This document shows, in pieces, positions 8,351 through 15,657 of a DNA stretch of 32,117 nucleotides. Position numbers and translations under genes: made by a program. The stretch comes from Thermoguttaceae bacterium (GTDB lineage: Bacteria > Planctomycetota > Planctomycetia > Pirellulales > Thermoguttaceae), in the NCBI GenBank assembly GCA_017652805.1, contig JAGCAH010000064.1, positions 1-32,117 on the forward strand. Reading direction: 5' to 3'. Under the pieces are notes generated by a model that saw only the letters and a program-made list of their open reading frames with translations, was not told the origin of the DNA and made no database searches. The stretch's first letter is position 1, and each line of letters opens with the position of its first letter.

Positions 8351-9721
8351 TTACTCCTCTTCTTTCATGATGGTGTTGAGCATTGTCCGAAGAGTGGTCG
8401 TATAGTCGTTTTTGCCGAGATCGACCAGCGTGCAGAGCGCGACGTCTTCTTCGTCAAGTTCCAGAGCGCCGAGCTTTTCGGCATTGTCGATATCGCCGAC
8501 TTCGAGCGCTTTGAACAGGTAGAGGGGGATAATATCGAGCGGCATCACCTTTTCGAGCGCGTCGTTCGGGAAAACCGCCCGATGACCGCCGTGCAGCGCG
8601 GTGGTCATTTTATACGCCCAACGGGGGAGATACCACGAGGCGACGGTTCGCGCCATCGAGAACTTGCGGAACCCGGGCAGGGTCCAGGCGAAGAGTTCGC
8701 GCGGGTTTCCGTCACCGACCGCCGAAACCTGGTTCACGTAGGGGCCGAGCGCGCACAGACCGTTGTCTTCAATAGCGCGGCCGCAAAGAACGCTCCCCGA
8801 AATGACCCGGACCTCGCCCGAAACGAGTTCCCCTTCGGTCAGCTCTTTTAAGCAGGCGCCGACGCGCGTGCGCAGAAGGCGGGGGTTCTTGACCATCGGG
8901 CCGGAAAGGGCGACGATCCGCTCGGTCGGATACCGACCGGTCGTAAAGAGGGCGCCGATCGCGATCACGTCCTGATAGCCGATCGTCCAGACGGTCTTGC
9001 CCAGCCCGACCGGATCGAGGAAATGGATATGTGTCCCCGCCAGACCCGCCGGGTGCGGACCGGTGACGTTGACCGTCTCGACCTTGGCGATTCCTTCTTC
9101 GGGGACGTCGGCTTCGGGCGCCTTGCAGACCCAAAGGGTGTTGCCGCAGATCCGGCTGAGAACTTTCAGGCCGTTTCGGAAATCGTCGGCCCGTTCGGCA
9201 ATGATCAGCGCCGGGTCGGGCGCGCCGGGATTGGTGTCGATCGCGGTCACGAAAAGGGAATGGGGCGTGGCGCCGAGTTTCGGAATGACGCTGAACGGAC
9301 GGGTCCGAAGCGCGGTCCAGAGTCCCGAAGCGGCAAGGATTTCGCGGACCTTTTCTTCCGGGAGATCGTCAAGCGCTTCGGGCGCGAACTTTTCGAATTC
9401 GACCGACTTGTCAGCGGCGGCGCCTTCGTCCAGCGCGATCATGACGCTGCGGAACGCGCGCTTTTCACCACGGCAGACCTTTTCGACCACGCCGGCTCCG
9501 GGAGAGGTGAACTTGACGCCGGGATTCTTTTTGTCTTCAAAAAGAGTCTCCCCCGCCAGGACGTGCTGACCTTCCTCAACGGCGAGACTCGGCCGAAGCG
9601 CGACATAGTCGGGGCCGGTCACGGCGACGTGCCTGATACTTTTAATGTTCGGATCGATCCGCTGCTGCGGCGCGCCGGCGAGCGCGAGATCCAGGCCTTT
9701 GGTGATTTCAAGATATTTCAC
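8351..9721 (-). CDS. nqrA: Na+-translocating NADH:quinone reductase subunit A
   Basis: Peripheral cytoplasmic subunit of NQR associated with the quinone-binding region; no cofactor motif is expected. It has 456 aa and begins with the typical KGLDLALAGAPQQRI. It then shows the family pattern GETLFEDKKNPGVKFTSPGAG, SVIPKLGATPHSLFVTAIDTNP, and in the middle FLDPVGLGKTVWTIGYQDVIAIG. The start is a GTG at 9721, fixed by the N-terminal family sequence; a GGAG lies 13 nt upstream and is not ideal. It is the first gene of nqrABCDEF, with a leader of roughly 130 nt if the promoter proposed near 9857-9886 is right. Confidence 0.96.
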   Translation of the reverse strand: MKYLEITKGLDLALAGAPQQRIDPNIKSIRHVAVTGPDYVALRPSLAVEEGQHVLAGETLFEDKKNPGVKFTSPGAGVVEKVCRGEKRAFRSVMIALDEGAAADKSVEFEKFAPEALDDLPEEKVREILAASGLWTALRTRPFSVIPKLGATPHSLFVTAIDTNPGAPDPALIIAERADDFRNGLKVLSRICGNTLWVCKAPEADVPEEGIAKVETVNVTGPHPAGLAGTHIHFLDPVGLGKTVWTIGYQDVIAIGALFTTGRYPTERIVALSGPMVKNPRLLRTRVGACLKELTEGELVSGEVRVISGSVLCGRAIEDNGLCALGPYVNQVSAVGDGNPRELFAWTLPGFRKFSMARTVASWYLPRWAYKMTTALHGGHRAVFPNDALEKVMPLDIIPLYLFKALEVGDIDNAEKLGALELDEEDVALCTLVDLGKNDYTTTLRTMLNTIMKEEE

Positions 9722-9754
9722 GATCGAACGCCTGCTCCACTCTTTTGGTGAGAC

Positions 9755-9777
9755 GGGACCTCCCCTTCGTCAGTCCC
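9755..9777 (-). other. Small hairpin in the nqr leader
   Basis: GGGAC (9755-9759) can pair with GTCCC (9773-9777). On the minus strand the loop contains a purine-rich GGGGAG. It lies in the presumed 5' leader of nqrA, 34 nt before the GTG. It does not match a riboswitch that I recognise. It may only be chance pairing in GC-rich DNA. Confidence 0.25.
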
Positions 9778-9856
9778 TCAACAGATAGACGGCACCGGCC
9801 CCCTCGTCCGCGGGCGCGGAACAGTATAAGCCGGACCGGTTAGCTTAAGACCCCCC

Positions 9857-9894
9857 ATATTGGACTAGTTTAATATAAAATTTCAAAAAGTCCA
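9857..9894 (-). promoter_or_regulatory. Probable nqr promoter with flanking inverted repeat
   Basis: In an AT-rich island the minus strand has TTGAAA (9881-9886) and CAATAT (9857-9862) with 18 nt between. TGGACT (9861-9866) and AGTCCA (9889-9894) form an inverted repeat around this core, which could be an operator. A second -10-like TATACT lies at 9823-9828 without a good -35, so the exact start is uncertain. Confidence 0.45.
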
Positions 9895-9903
9895 GACGCG
9901 CGG

Positions 9904-9932
9904 TTTACAACGGGAGAAAATTCGGGGATAAT
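9904..9932 (+). promoter_or_regulatory. Sigma-70-type promoter for the metallophosphoesterase gene
   Basis: TTTACA (9904-9909) and GATAAT (9927-9932) are separated by exactly 17 nt. The expected transcript starts near 9939 and has a leader of about 57 nt. A strong AAGGAG ribosome site (9984-9989) lies 6 nt before the ATG at 9996. It is divergent from the nqr promoter. Confidence 0.65.
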
Positions 9933-9995
9933 CGAAAAGTCGGCGAAAGATCCCCATTTCCCCCCGCGTAAAACCCATGGTTCAAGGAGTTTTCC

Positions 9996-11270
9996 ATGAA
10001 AAAAACCGCGATTCTTTCCTTTCTGCTTCTCGCGCTGGCCGTTCCGCTTTTCGCCGCCGTGCCGAAAGCCGAACTCTTAAACGAGCCCCTCCATACGCCG
10101 ATCGCCGCCGATCAGACGGAGCTTCCGCTCAACGAAAAAATCGGGGACTACTTCAACGTGCGGAGCGTCGCCGGCGATGAAATCGTCGCGCAGTTCGGAA
10201 TCCAGCATCCCGCCGAAGGGGGCGTCACCGTCCGCCTGTTCGAGGGGGAACGCGAGCTGGCCTCGGCCGCCGCTCCGGGAAAGTTCGGACGGATCCTCTT
10301 TACCGGCCTGACCCCGGAGACCGAATATACCCTGACCGCCTCGTGCGAGGCGTGGAAATCGGCGGAAGGCCTGAAGATCAACAATCTGGATGGGGACGAG
10401 GCGTTCGCCTCGCTCACCCGCCGCTGCCGAACCGCCCCGTCGCCGCGCGGGGAACTCCTGGTGAAAGCCGCGCTTGTCTCCGACACCCACGTTTCGATCA
10501 TCACAGCTCCTTCGGGACGCCTGCACTGCGTCAGCCGGGAAATATTCACCGACGTCTGCCGCGACGCCGCCGCGCGGGGCTGTACCCTGATGATCAACTG
10601 CGGCGACGTGACCGACGGGACGCACGACGAAGAGTTCGAGACGGCCGAAAAGGCGATGGCCGAGTTCCCGGGAAAGATCCTCCTTGTTCCGGGAAACCAC
10701 GATATCAAGAAAGACGAGGAGCTCGTCAAGTGGCACGCGGCGTTCGGCGCGGCGGCCTGTTACGACGAGGCGGGAGGCGTCCAGTTCGTTGGCCTGAACA
10801 CCGCCGACGGCCGGTTGAACAAGCCGGAAAACCTCGAAGTGATCGAAAAACTCGATCCCGCGAAACCGGCGATCATCTTTTCGCACTTCCAGCTGGTCAA
10901 AGACGAACATCTCAACGATGAGAACAAGGCAATCAAGGACGCCGACCTTTGCACCGCGCAGCTCGAAAAGATCGCCTCGTCGAAAAGCGTGATTTATGTG
11001 GGACACAAGAACGTGGCGGCGGCCGCCTATCTGGGAAACGTCGTGCAGATCAATATGCCGCAGACGACGCAGTTTCCGATGGGGTGGCTCGAGGCGGAAA
11101 TCCGAACCGACGGCGTCTACCAGAGGTTCGTTTTCAGCTCCACCGCCGACCGCGAAGAACTCTCGCGCGTTTTGGGAGGGTGCTTTCTCGGGACGATCGG
11201 CTACCGCGACTGGCGCTCGGTCGAAATCTGGAACCGTTTCATCCCGTGGCCGGAATCGGGCGAGAAGTGA
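9996..11270 (+). CDS. Secreted calcineurin-like metallophosphoesterase with N-terminal Fn3-like domain
   Basis: Predicted exported phosphoesterase with two metal ions; the substrate is unknown. Residues 1-20 are a clear Sec signal peptide (KK, a hydrophobic core, then FAA). Residues about 50-145 resemble the beta-sandwich domain found before the catalytic domain of purple-acid-phosphatase-like enzymes (VRLFEGERE, ILFTGLTPETEYTLTASCEA). The catalytic domain has all main metal-binding blocks: SDTH (162-165), NCGDVTDG (201-208), PGNHD (232-236), SHFQ (296-299) and GHKN (336-339). The last is usually GHxH; here the second metal-binding His is Asn339, which may alter one metal site. It is monocistronic, and its stop is only 3 nt from the stop of the convergent deoxyribosyltransferase-like gene. 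Confidence 0.85.
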   Translation: MKKTAILSFLLLALAVPLFAAVPKAELLNEPLHTPIAADQTELPLNEKIGDYFNVRSVAGDEIVAQFGIQHPAEGGVTVRLFEGERELASAAAPGKFGRILFTGLTPETEYTLTASCEAWKSAEGLKINNLDGDEAFASLTRRCRTAPSPRGELLVKAALVSDTHVSIITAPSGRLHCVSREIFTDVCRDAAARGCTLMINCGDVTDGTHDEEFETAEKAMAEFPGKILLVPGNHDIKKDEELVKWHAAFGAAACYDEAGGVQFVGLNTADGRLNKPENLEVIEKLDPAKPAIIFSHFQLVKDEHLNDENKAIKDADLCTAQLEKIASSKSVIYVGHKNVAAAAYLGNVVQINMPQTTQFPMGWLEAEIRTDGVYQRFVFSSTADREELSRVLGGCFLGTIGYRDWRSVEIWNRFIPWPESGEK

Positions 11271-11273
11271 GTG

Positions 11274-11720
11274 TCACTCTTTTCCGTGCTCGGCCAAAAG
11301 GGCCGCAAGCTCGCCGTTTTTCACCGAGGCCTTGAACGATTCCATGTCGGGAAAGACCCGGTGCGAAAGGTAGCGGATGACCCAGTTGCGGGTCATTTCG
11401 GTGATCGAGACGATGACCGCGCCGTTCTTCCACGCTTCCCACATCTCCACGGCGGTTCCCATTGAAGCCTCGGGAACGTAGGCGATCAGAAGATCGATCT
11501 CGGTACCGCACATCCTGTTGTGACGCAGGAACGTTTCCTTCCCCTTTTCGTTGCCGTAGTTGACCGAGTCCTGATTCTTGGCGAACGGGTCGTAGACCGA
11601 AAGCTCGGGCATCGTTTCGCGGAAGAAGTCGGTCAGCTCGGTGCGGTAGTCCTGACTGTGAAGCTGTTTTTCGGTACGCGAACCCTGCATAATCCCGGCG
11701 ATAAAAACGCGAACGGTCAT
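11274..11720 (-). CDS. Nucleoside 2-deoxyribosyltransferase-like protein
   Basis: Small protein (148 aa) of the nucleoside 2-deoxyribosyltransferase fold. Relatives move a deoxyribose between bases or cleave N-glycosidic bonds. Visible features are the N-terminal strand-loop VFIAGIMQGS (5-14), the middle YDPF (43-46), the acidic strand TEIDLLIAYVPEASMGTAVEMWEA (73-96), in which Asp76 and Glu92 align with the usual substrate-binding Asp and nucleophilic Glu, and a following VIVSIT strand. The C-terminal part (about 107-130) has MTRNWVIRYLSHRVF, seen in several uncharacterised members. It is the last gene of the seven-gene minus run, 28 nt after queC, so a link to deazaguanine or nucleoside metabolism is possible but not shown. 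The substrate cannot be told from sequence. The ribosome site is mediocre (AGGA about 13 nt away). Confidence 0.7.
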   Translation of the reverse strand: MTVRVFIAGIMQGSRTEKQLHSQDYRTELTDFFRETMPELSVYDPFAKNQDSVNYGNEKGKETFLRHNRMCGTEIDLLIAYVPEASMGTAVEMWEAWKNGAVIVSITEMTRNWVIRYLSHRVFPDMESFKASVKNGELAALLAEHGKE

Positions 11721-11748
11721 ACGATTCTCTTTCCTGATACGAGGTGGA

Positions 11749-12492
11749 TTACGGTTTCTTTACGACGTAGCGCGTCGGGTCGGGAAGATGCGCCTCCTCG
11801 AAACCGGCGCGGCGGAGGCGGCACGCTTCGCACTCGCCGCACGCCCGGCCGTCGGCGTCTGGCGTGTAGCAGGTGACCGTTTCGGCGTAATCGACCCCCA
11901 GGCCGGTGCCGAGACAGATGATCTCGGCTTTCGACATTTTGGCCAGCGGGGTAACGACCGAGAACGCGCGTTTCCCCTCTTTGGCGCCCTCGACCCCCGC
12001 GCGGGTCGCCAGGTTGGCAAGACGCTCGAACGTCTCGATATATTCGGTCCGGCAGTCGGGATACCCGCTGTAATCGATCTGGTTCACGCCGATCCAGAGT
12101 TCCGAGGCGCCGCGCGTTTCGGCATAGGCCAGGGCCAGCGACAGAAAGACCGTGTTGCGCGCCGGCACGTACGAAGTGGGGATCGACTCGCCGATATGCT
12201 CGAGCGAAACCCGGCGGTCGACGGGAATCGACGCGTCGGTCAGGGAACTCCCCCCGAAAAGGGAAAGGTCGAGGGAAAGAACGATATGCTCGGCGACGTT
12301 CCACCGCGCCGCCGCCCGCCGGGCGGCCTCCAGTTCGCAGCGGTGCCGCTGATGATAGTCGAAGGTGAGCGCGTAAATCTCGCGCCCCCGCGACGAGGCC
12401 AGAGCGCAGAGGGTGGTCGAGTCGAGCCCCCCCGAAAGAAGGAGAACCGCCTTCGTCTTTTCGGCGGCGTCGTTTTCCGTGTGATTCGTCAT
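11749..12492 (-). CDS. queC: 7-cyano-7-deazaguanine (preQ0) synthase
   Basis: Converts 7-carboxy-7-deazaguanine plus ammonia to preQ0 using ATP, a step toward queuosine in tRNA (or deazaguanine in DNA). The PP-loop SGGLDS (20-25) is intact, followed by the family pattern ALTFDYHQRHRCELEAA, SYVPARNTVFLSLALAYAE and GVNQIDYSGYPDCR. The C-terminal zinc site is Cys208, Cys218, Cys221 and Cys224. The length of 247 aa is somewhat more than the typical 220-235. It follows prfB by 22 nt and precedes the deoxyribosyltransferase-like gene. No queD, queE or queF is present in the window, so the rest of the pathway must be elsewhere. Confidence 0.95.
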   Translation of the reverse strand: MTNHTENDAAEKTKAVLLLSGGLDSTTLCALASSRGREIYALTFDYHQRHRCELEAARRAAARWNVAEHIVLSLDLSLFGGSSLTDASIPVDRRVSLEHIGESIPTSYVPARNTVFLSLALAYAETRGASELWIGVNQIDYSGYPDCRTEYIETFERLANLATRAGVEGAKEGKRAFSVVTPLAKMSKAEIICLGTGLGVDYAETVTCYTPDADGRACGECEACRLRRAGFEEAHLPDPTRYVVKKP

Positions 12493-12514
12493 CTTTTGTC
12501 CGTCCGCCCGGCTC

Positions 12515-13618
12515 TCAGTCGGTCTTTACGCGCCAGCGGAGGTATTCGTCCATAAACGGCTGAATATTCCCGTTAAGCACGTCGTGAAAGTTCGAGGACT
12601 GGTATCCGGTCCGCGAATCCTTCACCCGCTGTTCGGGGTGGAGAAAGTAATTGCGGATCTGCGAACCGAACCCGACTTTCGCCATATTCTTGTATTTCTC
12701 GCTCATCGCCTGCTCGCGCTTTTCCTCTTCGCGCTGGATCAGACGCGCCTTAAGCATTTTGAGCGCCATCGCGCGGTTTTTATGCTGGCTCCGCTCGTTC
12801 TGACACTGCACCACCGTCCCGGTGGGGATATGCGTCAGGCGGATGGCGCTCGAGGTTTTATTGACGTGCTGACCTCCCGCGCCGCTCGACCGGAAGACGT
12901 CTTCGCGGATATCCTCGTCACGCAGCTCGACGTGGATGGAATCGTCGATATCGGGGTTCACGTCGACCGCCGCGAAACTGGTCATTCGCTTCGCCTCGGA
13001 GTTGAACGGCGAAATGCGGACCAGCCGGTGCGTGCCGATCTCCCCTTTCATGTAGCCGTAGGCCATCGGCCCCTTGATGATGAAGCTGGCGCTGTTGATC
13101 CCCGCCTCCTCATTGTCCTGACGGTCGAGAATCTCGACCGTGTAGCCCGCGCTCTGCGACCAGTTGATATACATTCGCAGGAGCATTTCGGCCCAGTCGT
13201 TCGCGTCGGTGCCGCCGTCGCGCGCGTTGATCGAGACGATCGCGTTGCCGACGTCGAACGGCCCGTTCAGAAGCGCCGAGGTCTCGAGCCGCTCCATCTG
13301 CTTTTCGGCGCCGGCGAGTTTCGGCGGGATCTCGGCGGCGAGCGAGTCGTCTTCGCTCCCCAGTTCGACCAGGACGTCCAATTCGTCGAGCGCCGCGGTG
13401 ATGTCGTCGATCGGCTTGACCACCGCCTTGTACCCCTTCAGACGCGCCACTGTCGCCTGCGACTTTTCGGCGTCGTCCCAGAAGCCCGGGGCAGCCATCT
13501 CTTTTTCGGTCTCGGCGATCAGTTTGAGCTTCTCGTCATAATCGAGCGAATCGTGCAGCTTGGCGATCCCGGTACGAATCGCGTCAATCCGGTCGGTCAG
13601 TTCTTTTTCAATCGGCAT
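12515..13618 (-). CDS. prfB: Peptide chain release factor 2, without programmed frameshift
   Basis: Release factor 2 recognises UAA and UGA stop codons and triggers peptide release. The SPF anticodon-like tripeptide is at 203-205 and the catalytic GGQ at 248-250 (SSGAGGQHVNKTSSAIR context). At 367 aa it matches the usual length. In many bacteria prfB needs a +1 frameshift at a CUU-UGA-C site between Leu25 and Asp26. Here the same residues SLDYD (24-28) are encoded by an uninterrupted CTC-GAT in one frame (13541-13546), so no autoregulatory frameshift exists. The ATG at 13618 gives the family N-terminus. The frame stays open much further upstream, across argC, but that extension has no family character. 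It lies 44 nt after argC. Confidence 0.96.
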   Translation of the reverse strand: MPIEKELTDRIDAIRTGIAKLHDSLDYDEKLKLIAETEKEMAAPGFWDDAEKSQATVARLKGYKAVVKPIDDITAALDELDVLVELGSEDDSLAAEIPPKLAGAEKQMERLETSALLNGPFDVGNAIVSINARDGGTDANDWAEMLLRMYINWSQSAGYTVEILDRQDNEEAGINSASFIIKGPMAYGYMKGEIGTHRLVRISPFNSEAKRMTSFAAVDVNPDIDDSIHVELRDEDIREDVFRSSGAGGQHVNKTSSAIRLTHIPTGTVVQCQNERSQHKNRAMALKMLKARLIQREEEKREQAMSEKYKNMAKVGFGSQIRNYFLHPEQRVKDSRTGYQSSNFHDVLNGNIQPFMDEYLRWRVKTD

Positions 13619-13662
13619 AAATCTGTTTTCCGAAAATGTGTGTGTCGGGAGAGAGCCGGCGT

Positions 13663-14673
13663 TTAGAGAAGCGCCGTCGTCTCGGGGTACCCGAAGAGGA
13701 TGTTGAAGTTCTGAACCGCGGCGCCCGAAGCGCCTTTGATCAGGTTGTCGATCACCGAGATCGTCAGAACCCGGTCGTCGACGATCCGGGCGGTCATGTG
13801 ACAGCGGTTTGTGTAAATCACGTCTTTCGTCGAGGGGAGCGCCTCGACCACCTGAACGAACGGCTCGTCTTTGTAGAAGGCGCCCCACGCGTCGAGGACG
13901 TCGTCCTGCGTGACGCCGGCGCGGGCAATTTTCGCATAGCAGACGGTCAGGATCCCGCGGTCCATCGGGGTCAGGTGGGGGGTAAAGATCACCTTGACCG
14001 CTTTGCCGCTCCCGTCGCCGATGACCTGCTCGATTTCGGGCGTGTGGCGGTGAGTGCCGACGGCGTAAGCCGAAATTGCCTCGTTGCATTCGGGATAGAG
14101 GTTCTTGAGTGAAGGTTTCCGTCCCGCGCCGCTTACGCCGCTTTTGGCGTCGATGATAATATCGCTCGTCTCAACCAGTCCCGCCTTGACCAGAGGGGTA
14201 AGCGGCAGGATCGCCGAGGTCGAATAGCAACCGGGGTTGGCGACCAGCGGCGCGCCTTTGATCGCTTCACGGAAAATTTCGGGCAGGCCGTACGGCACCG
14301 ACGGGAGGCGGTCGGCGTCGGGATGCACCACGTTGTACCACTTTTCATAGACCGCGACGTCGTTAAACCGGTAGTCGGCGCCGAAGTCGATCACCTTCGC
14401 CCCCCCGGCCAGAAGTTCCGGGACAACCGCCGCCGTGGCGGTGTGCGGCAGACAGCTGAACACACAGTCGGCGCGATGCGCGACCTCAGTGGGGGTGAGG
14501 TTTTCGAGTGGCAGTGAAAGCCGGCCGGTCAGAGAGGGATGGACCTGGTCGACCGGGCGGTTTTCCTGCCGACTGGTCAGCGCGACAATCTCCGCCTCCG
14601 GATGACGCAGGAGGAGCTTCATCAGTTCGAGTGCCGTATAGCCTGTTGCTCCGAGAATCGCGATCTTTGTCAT
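13663..14673 (-). CDS. argC: N-acetyl-gamma-glutamyl-phosphate reductase
   Basis: Third step of arginine synthesis: NADPH-dependent reduction of N-acetylglutamyl phosphate to the semialdehyde. The N-terminal Rossmann motif is ILGATGYTALEL (6-17). The catalytic cysteine is Cys149 in NPGCYST. Other family blocks are DFGADYRF (96-103), SGVSGAGRKPS, GTHRHTPEI with the conserved His, and FTPHLTPMDRGILTVCY. The length of 336 aa is typical. It follows the epimerase stop after only 3 nt and precedes prfB, within a run of otherwise unrelated functions. No other arginine genes are in the window. Confidence 0.97.
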   Translation of the reverse strand: MTKIAILGATGYTALELMKLLLRHPEAEIVALTSRQENRPVDQVHPSLTGRLSLPLENLTPTEVAHRADCVFSCLPHTATAAVVPELLAGGAKVIDFGADYRFNDVAVYEKWYNVVHPDADRLPSVPYGLPEIFREAIKGAPLVANPGCYSTSAILPLTPLVKAGLVETSDIIIDAKSGVSGAGRKPSLKNLYPECNEAISAYAVGTHRHTPEIEQVIGDGSGKAVKVIFTPHLTPMDRGILTVCYAKIARAGVTQDDVLDAWGAFYKDEPFVQVVEALPSTKDVIYTNRCHMTARIVDDRVLTISVIDNLIKGASGAAVQNFNILFGYPETTALL

Positions 14674-14676
14674 TTT

Positions 14677-15657
14677 TCAATCCTTCGTTTTTTGTTTATC
14701 GTCGATCACCTGACGAATGATATCGTCAATCGTATAGACCGGTTTCCAGCCGATCAGCCGCCGCGCGCGTTCCAGCGAGGGGACGCGGCGGTGCATATCC
14801 TCGAAATCGGGTCCGAAGACCTCTTCGTAACTCTTCAGCGCGACGGGCGAGTTCGAACCGGTTAGCTCGACCACCCGCCGGGCCAGGTCGCCGATGGCGA
14901 TCTCGTCGTCGGATCCAAGGTTCATCACCTTCCCTGCCGCTTCGGGAGTGCGCGAGACGCGGATCAGCCCTTCGACCACGTCGAGAACCGAACAGAAGCA
15001 GCGCTTCTGCGTCCCGTCGCCATGTACCACGAGCGGGTCTCCGGCCAGCGCGGCGGCGACAAAACGGGGGAGGACCATTCCGTACTTCCCCGTCTGACGC
15101 GCGCCGACCGTGTTAAAGAGGCGCACGATGAAAACGGGAAGCGCGGTCTCTTTATGGTGCGCCAGCAGATAGAACTCGTCGAGCATCTTCGCCGAGGCGT
15201 AGGCCCAGCGCGGCTTGACCGTCGCGCCGATCACCACCGGGTCCTCTTCCCGGAACGGAATCCGCTCCGAGATGCCGTAGACCTCGCTCGTCGAGGTCAG
15301 CAGAATCGGCCTGCGGTACTTCGAGCAGACGTCGGTCAGCTTTTCAGTCGGCTCGACGATCCGGCGGATCGTCTCGACCGGACGTTCGACGACCAGACGT
15401 ACGCCGACAGCGCTCGCCAGGTGAAAGACAAAATCGACCGGTGCGACTTCGCTTTCCAGGAGGTCGGCGTTGTTCATATCGGCGATCACCGCGCGGAAGT
15501 TCGGGTTCCCTTCCAGCGGGGCGATGTTCCGCCACGCGCCGGTCGAAAGGTCGTCGATCACCGTCACGCGGTGCCCCTCGCCCAAAAGGCGCGCGCTCAG
15601 GTGGGAGCCGACGAAACCGGCGCCGCCGGTGATCAGATAACGGAGTTTCGCGGTCAT
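14677..15657 (-). CDS. NAD-dependent sugar-nucleotide epimerase/dehydratase coupled to btaB
   Basis: Extended short-chain dehydrogenase (326 aa) expected to act on a UDP- or dTDP-sugar. Rossmann motif GGAGFVGSH (11-19), VIDDLSTG (33-40) for NAD binding, TSTSEVYG (121-128) and catalytic Tyr153/Lys157 in YASAK. The later blocks VRLFNTVGARQTGKYGMV, GDGTQKRCFCSVLDVVEGL and VMNLGSDDEIAIGDLA fit UDP-glucuronate decarboxylase or 4-epimerase relatives; the exact reaction is not decided. The start is the ATG at 15657, which overlaps the btaB stop (ATGA). The frame is open 20 codons further upstream but that part has no family character. The coupling suggests the sugar product is needed with the betaine lipid, for example for a glycosylated head group or envelope glycan; this is inference. 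Confidence 0.88.
   Translation of the reverse strand: MTAKLRYLITGGAGFVGSHLSARLLGEGHRVTVIDDLSTGAWRNIAPLEGNPNFRAVIADMNNADLLESEVAPVDFVFHLASAVGVRLVVERPVETIRRIVEPTEKLTDVCSKYRRPILLTSTSEVYGISERIPFREEDPVVIGATVKPRWAYASAKMLDEFYLLAHHKETALPVFIVRLFNTVGARQTGKYGMVLPRFVAAALAGDPLVVHGDGTQKRCFCSVLDVVEGLIRVSRTPEAAGKVMNLGSDDEIAIGDLARRVVELTGSNSPVALKSYEEVFGPDFEDMHRRVPSLERARRLIGWKPVYTIDDIIRQVIDDKQKTKD

Noticed and set aside
9722-9856. Possible riboswitch in the nqrA leader
   Set aside because: Only a short GGGAC/GTCCC stem and GC-rich palindromes are visible; no conserved core of an FMN or sodium riboswitch could be recognised.
13619-14089. Upstream extension of the prfB frame over argC
   Set aside because: Arg/Pro/Asp-rich shadow of argC in another frame; release factor 2 similarity starts only at the ATG at 13618.
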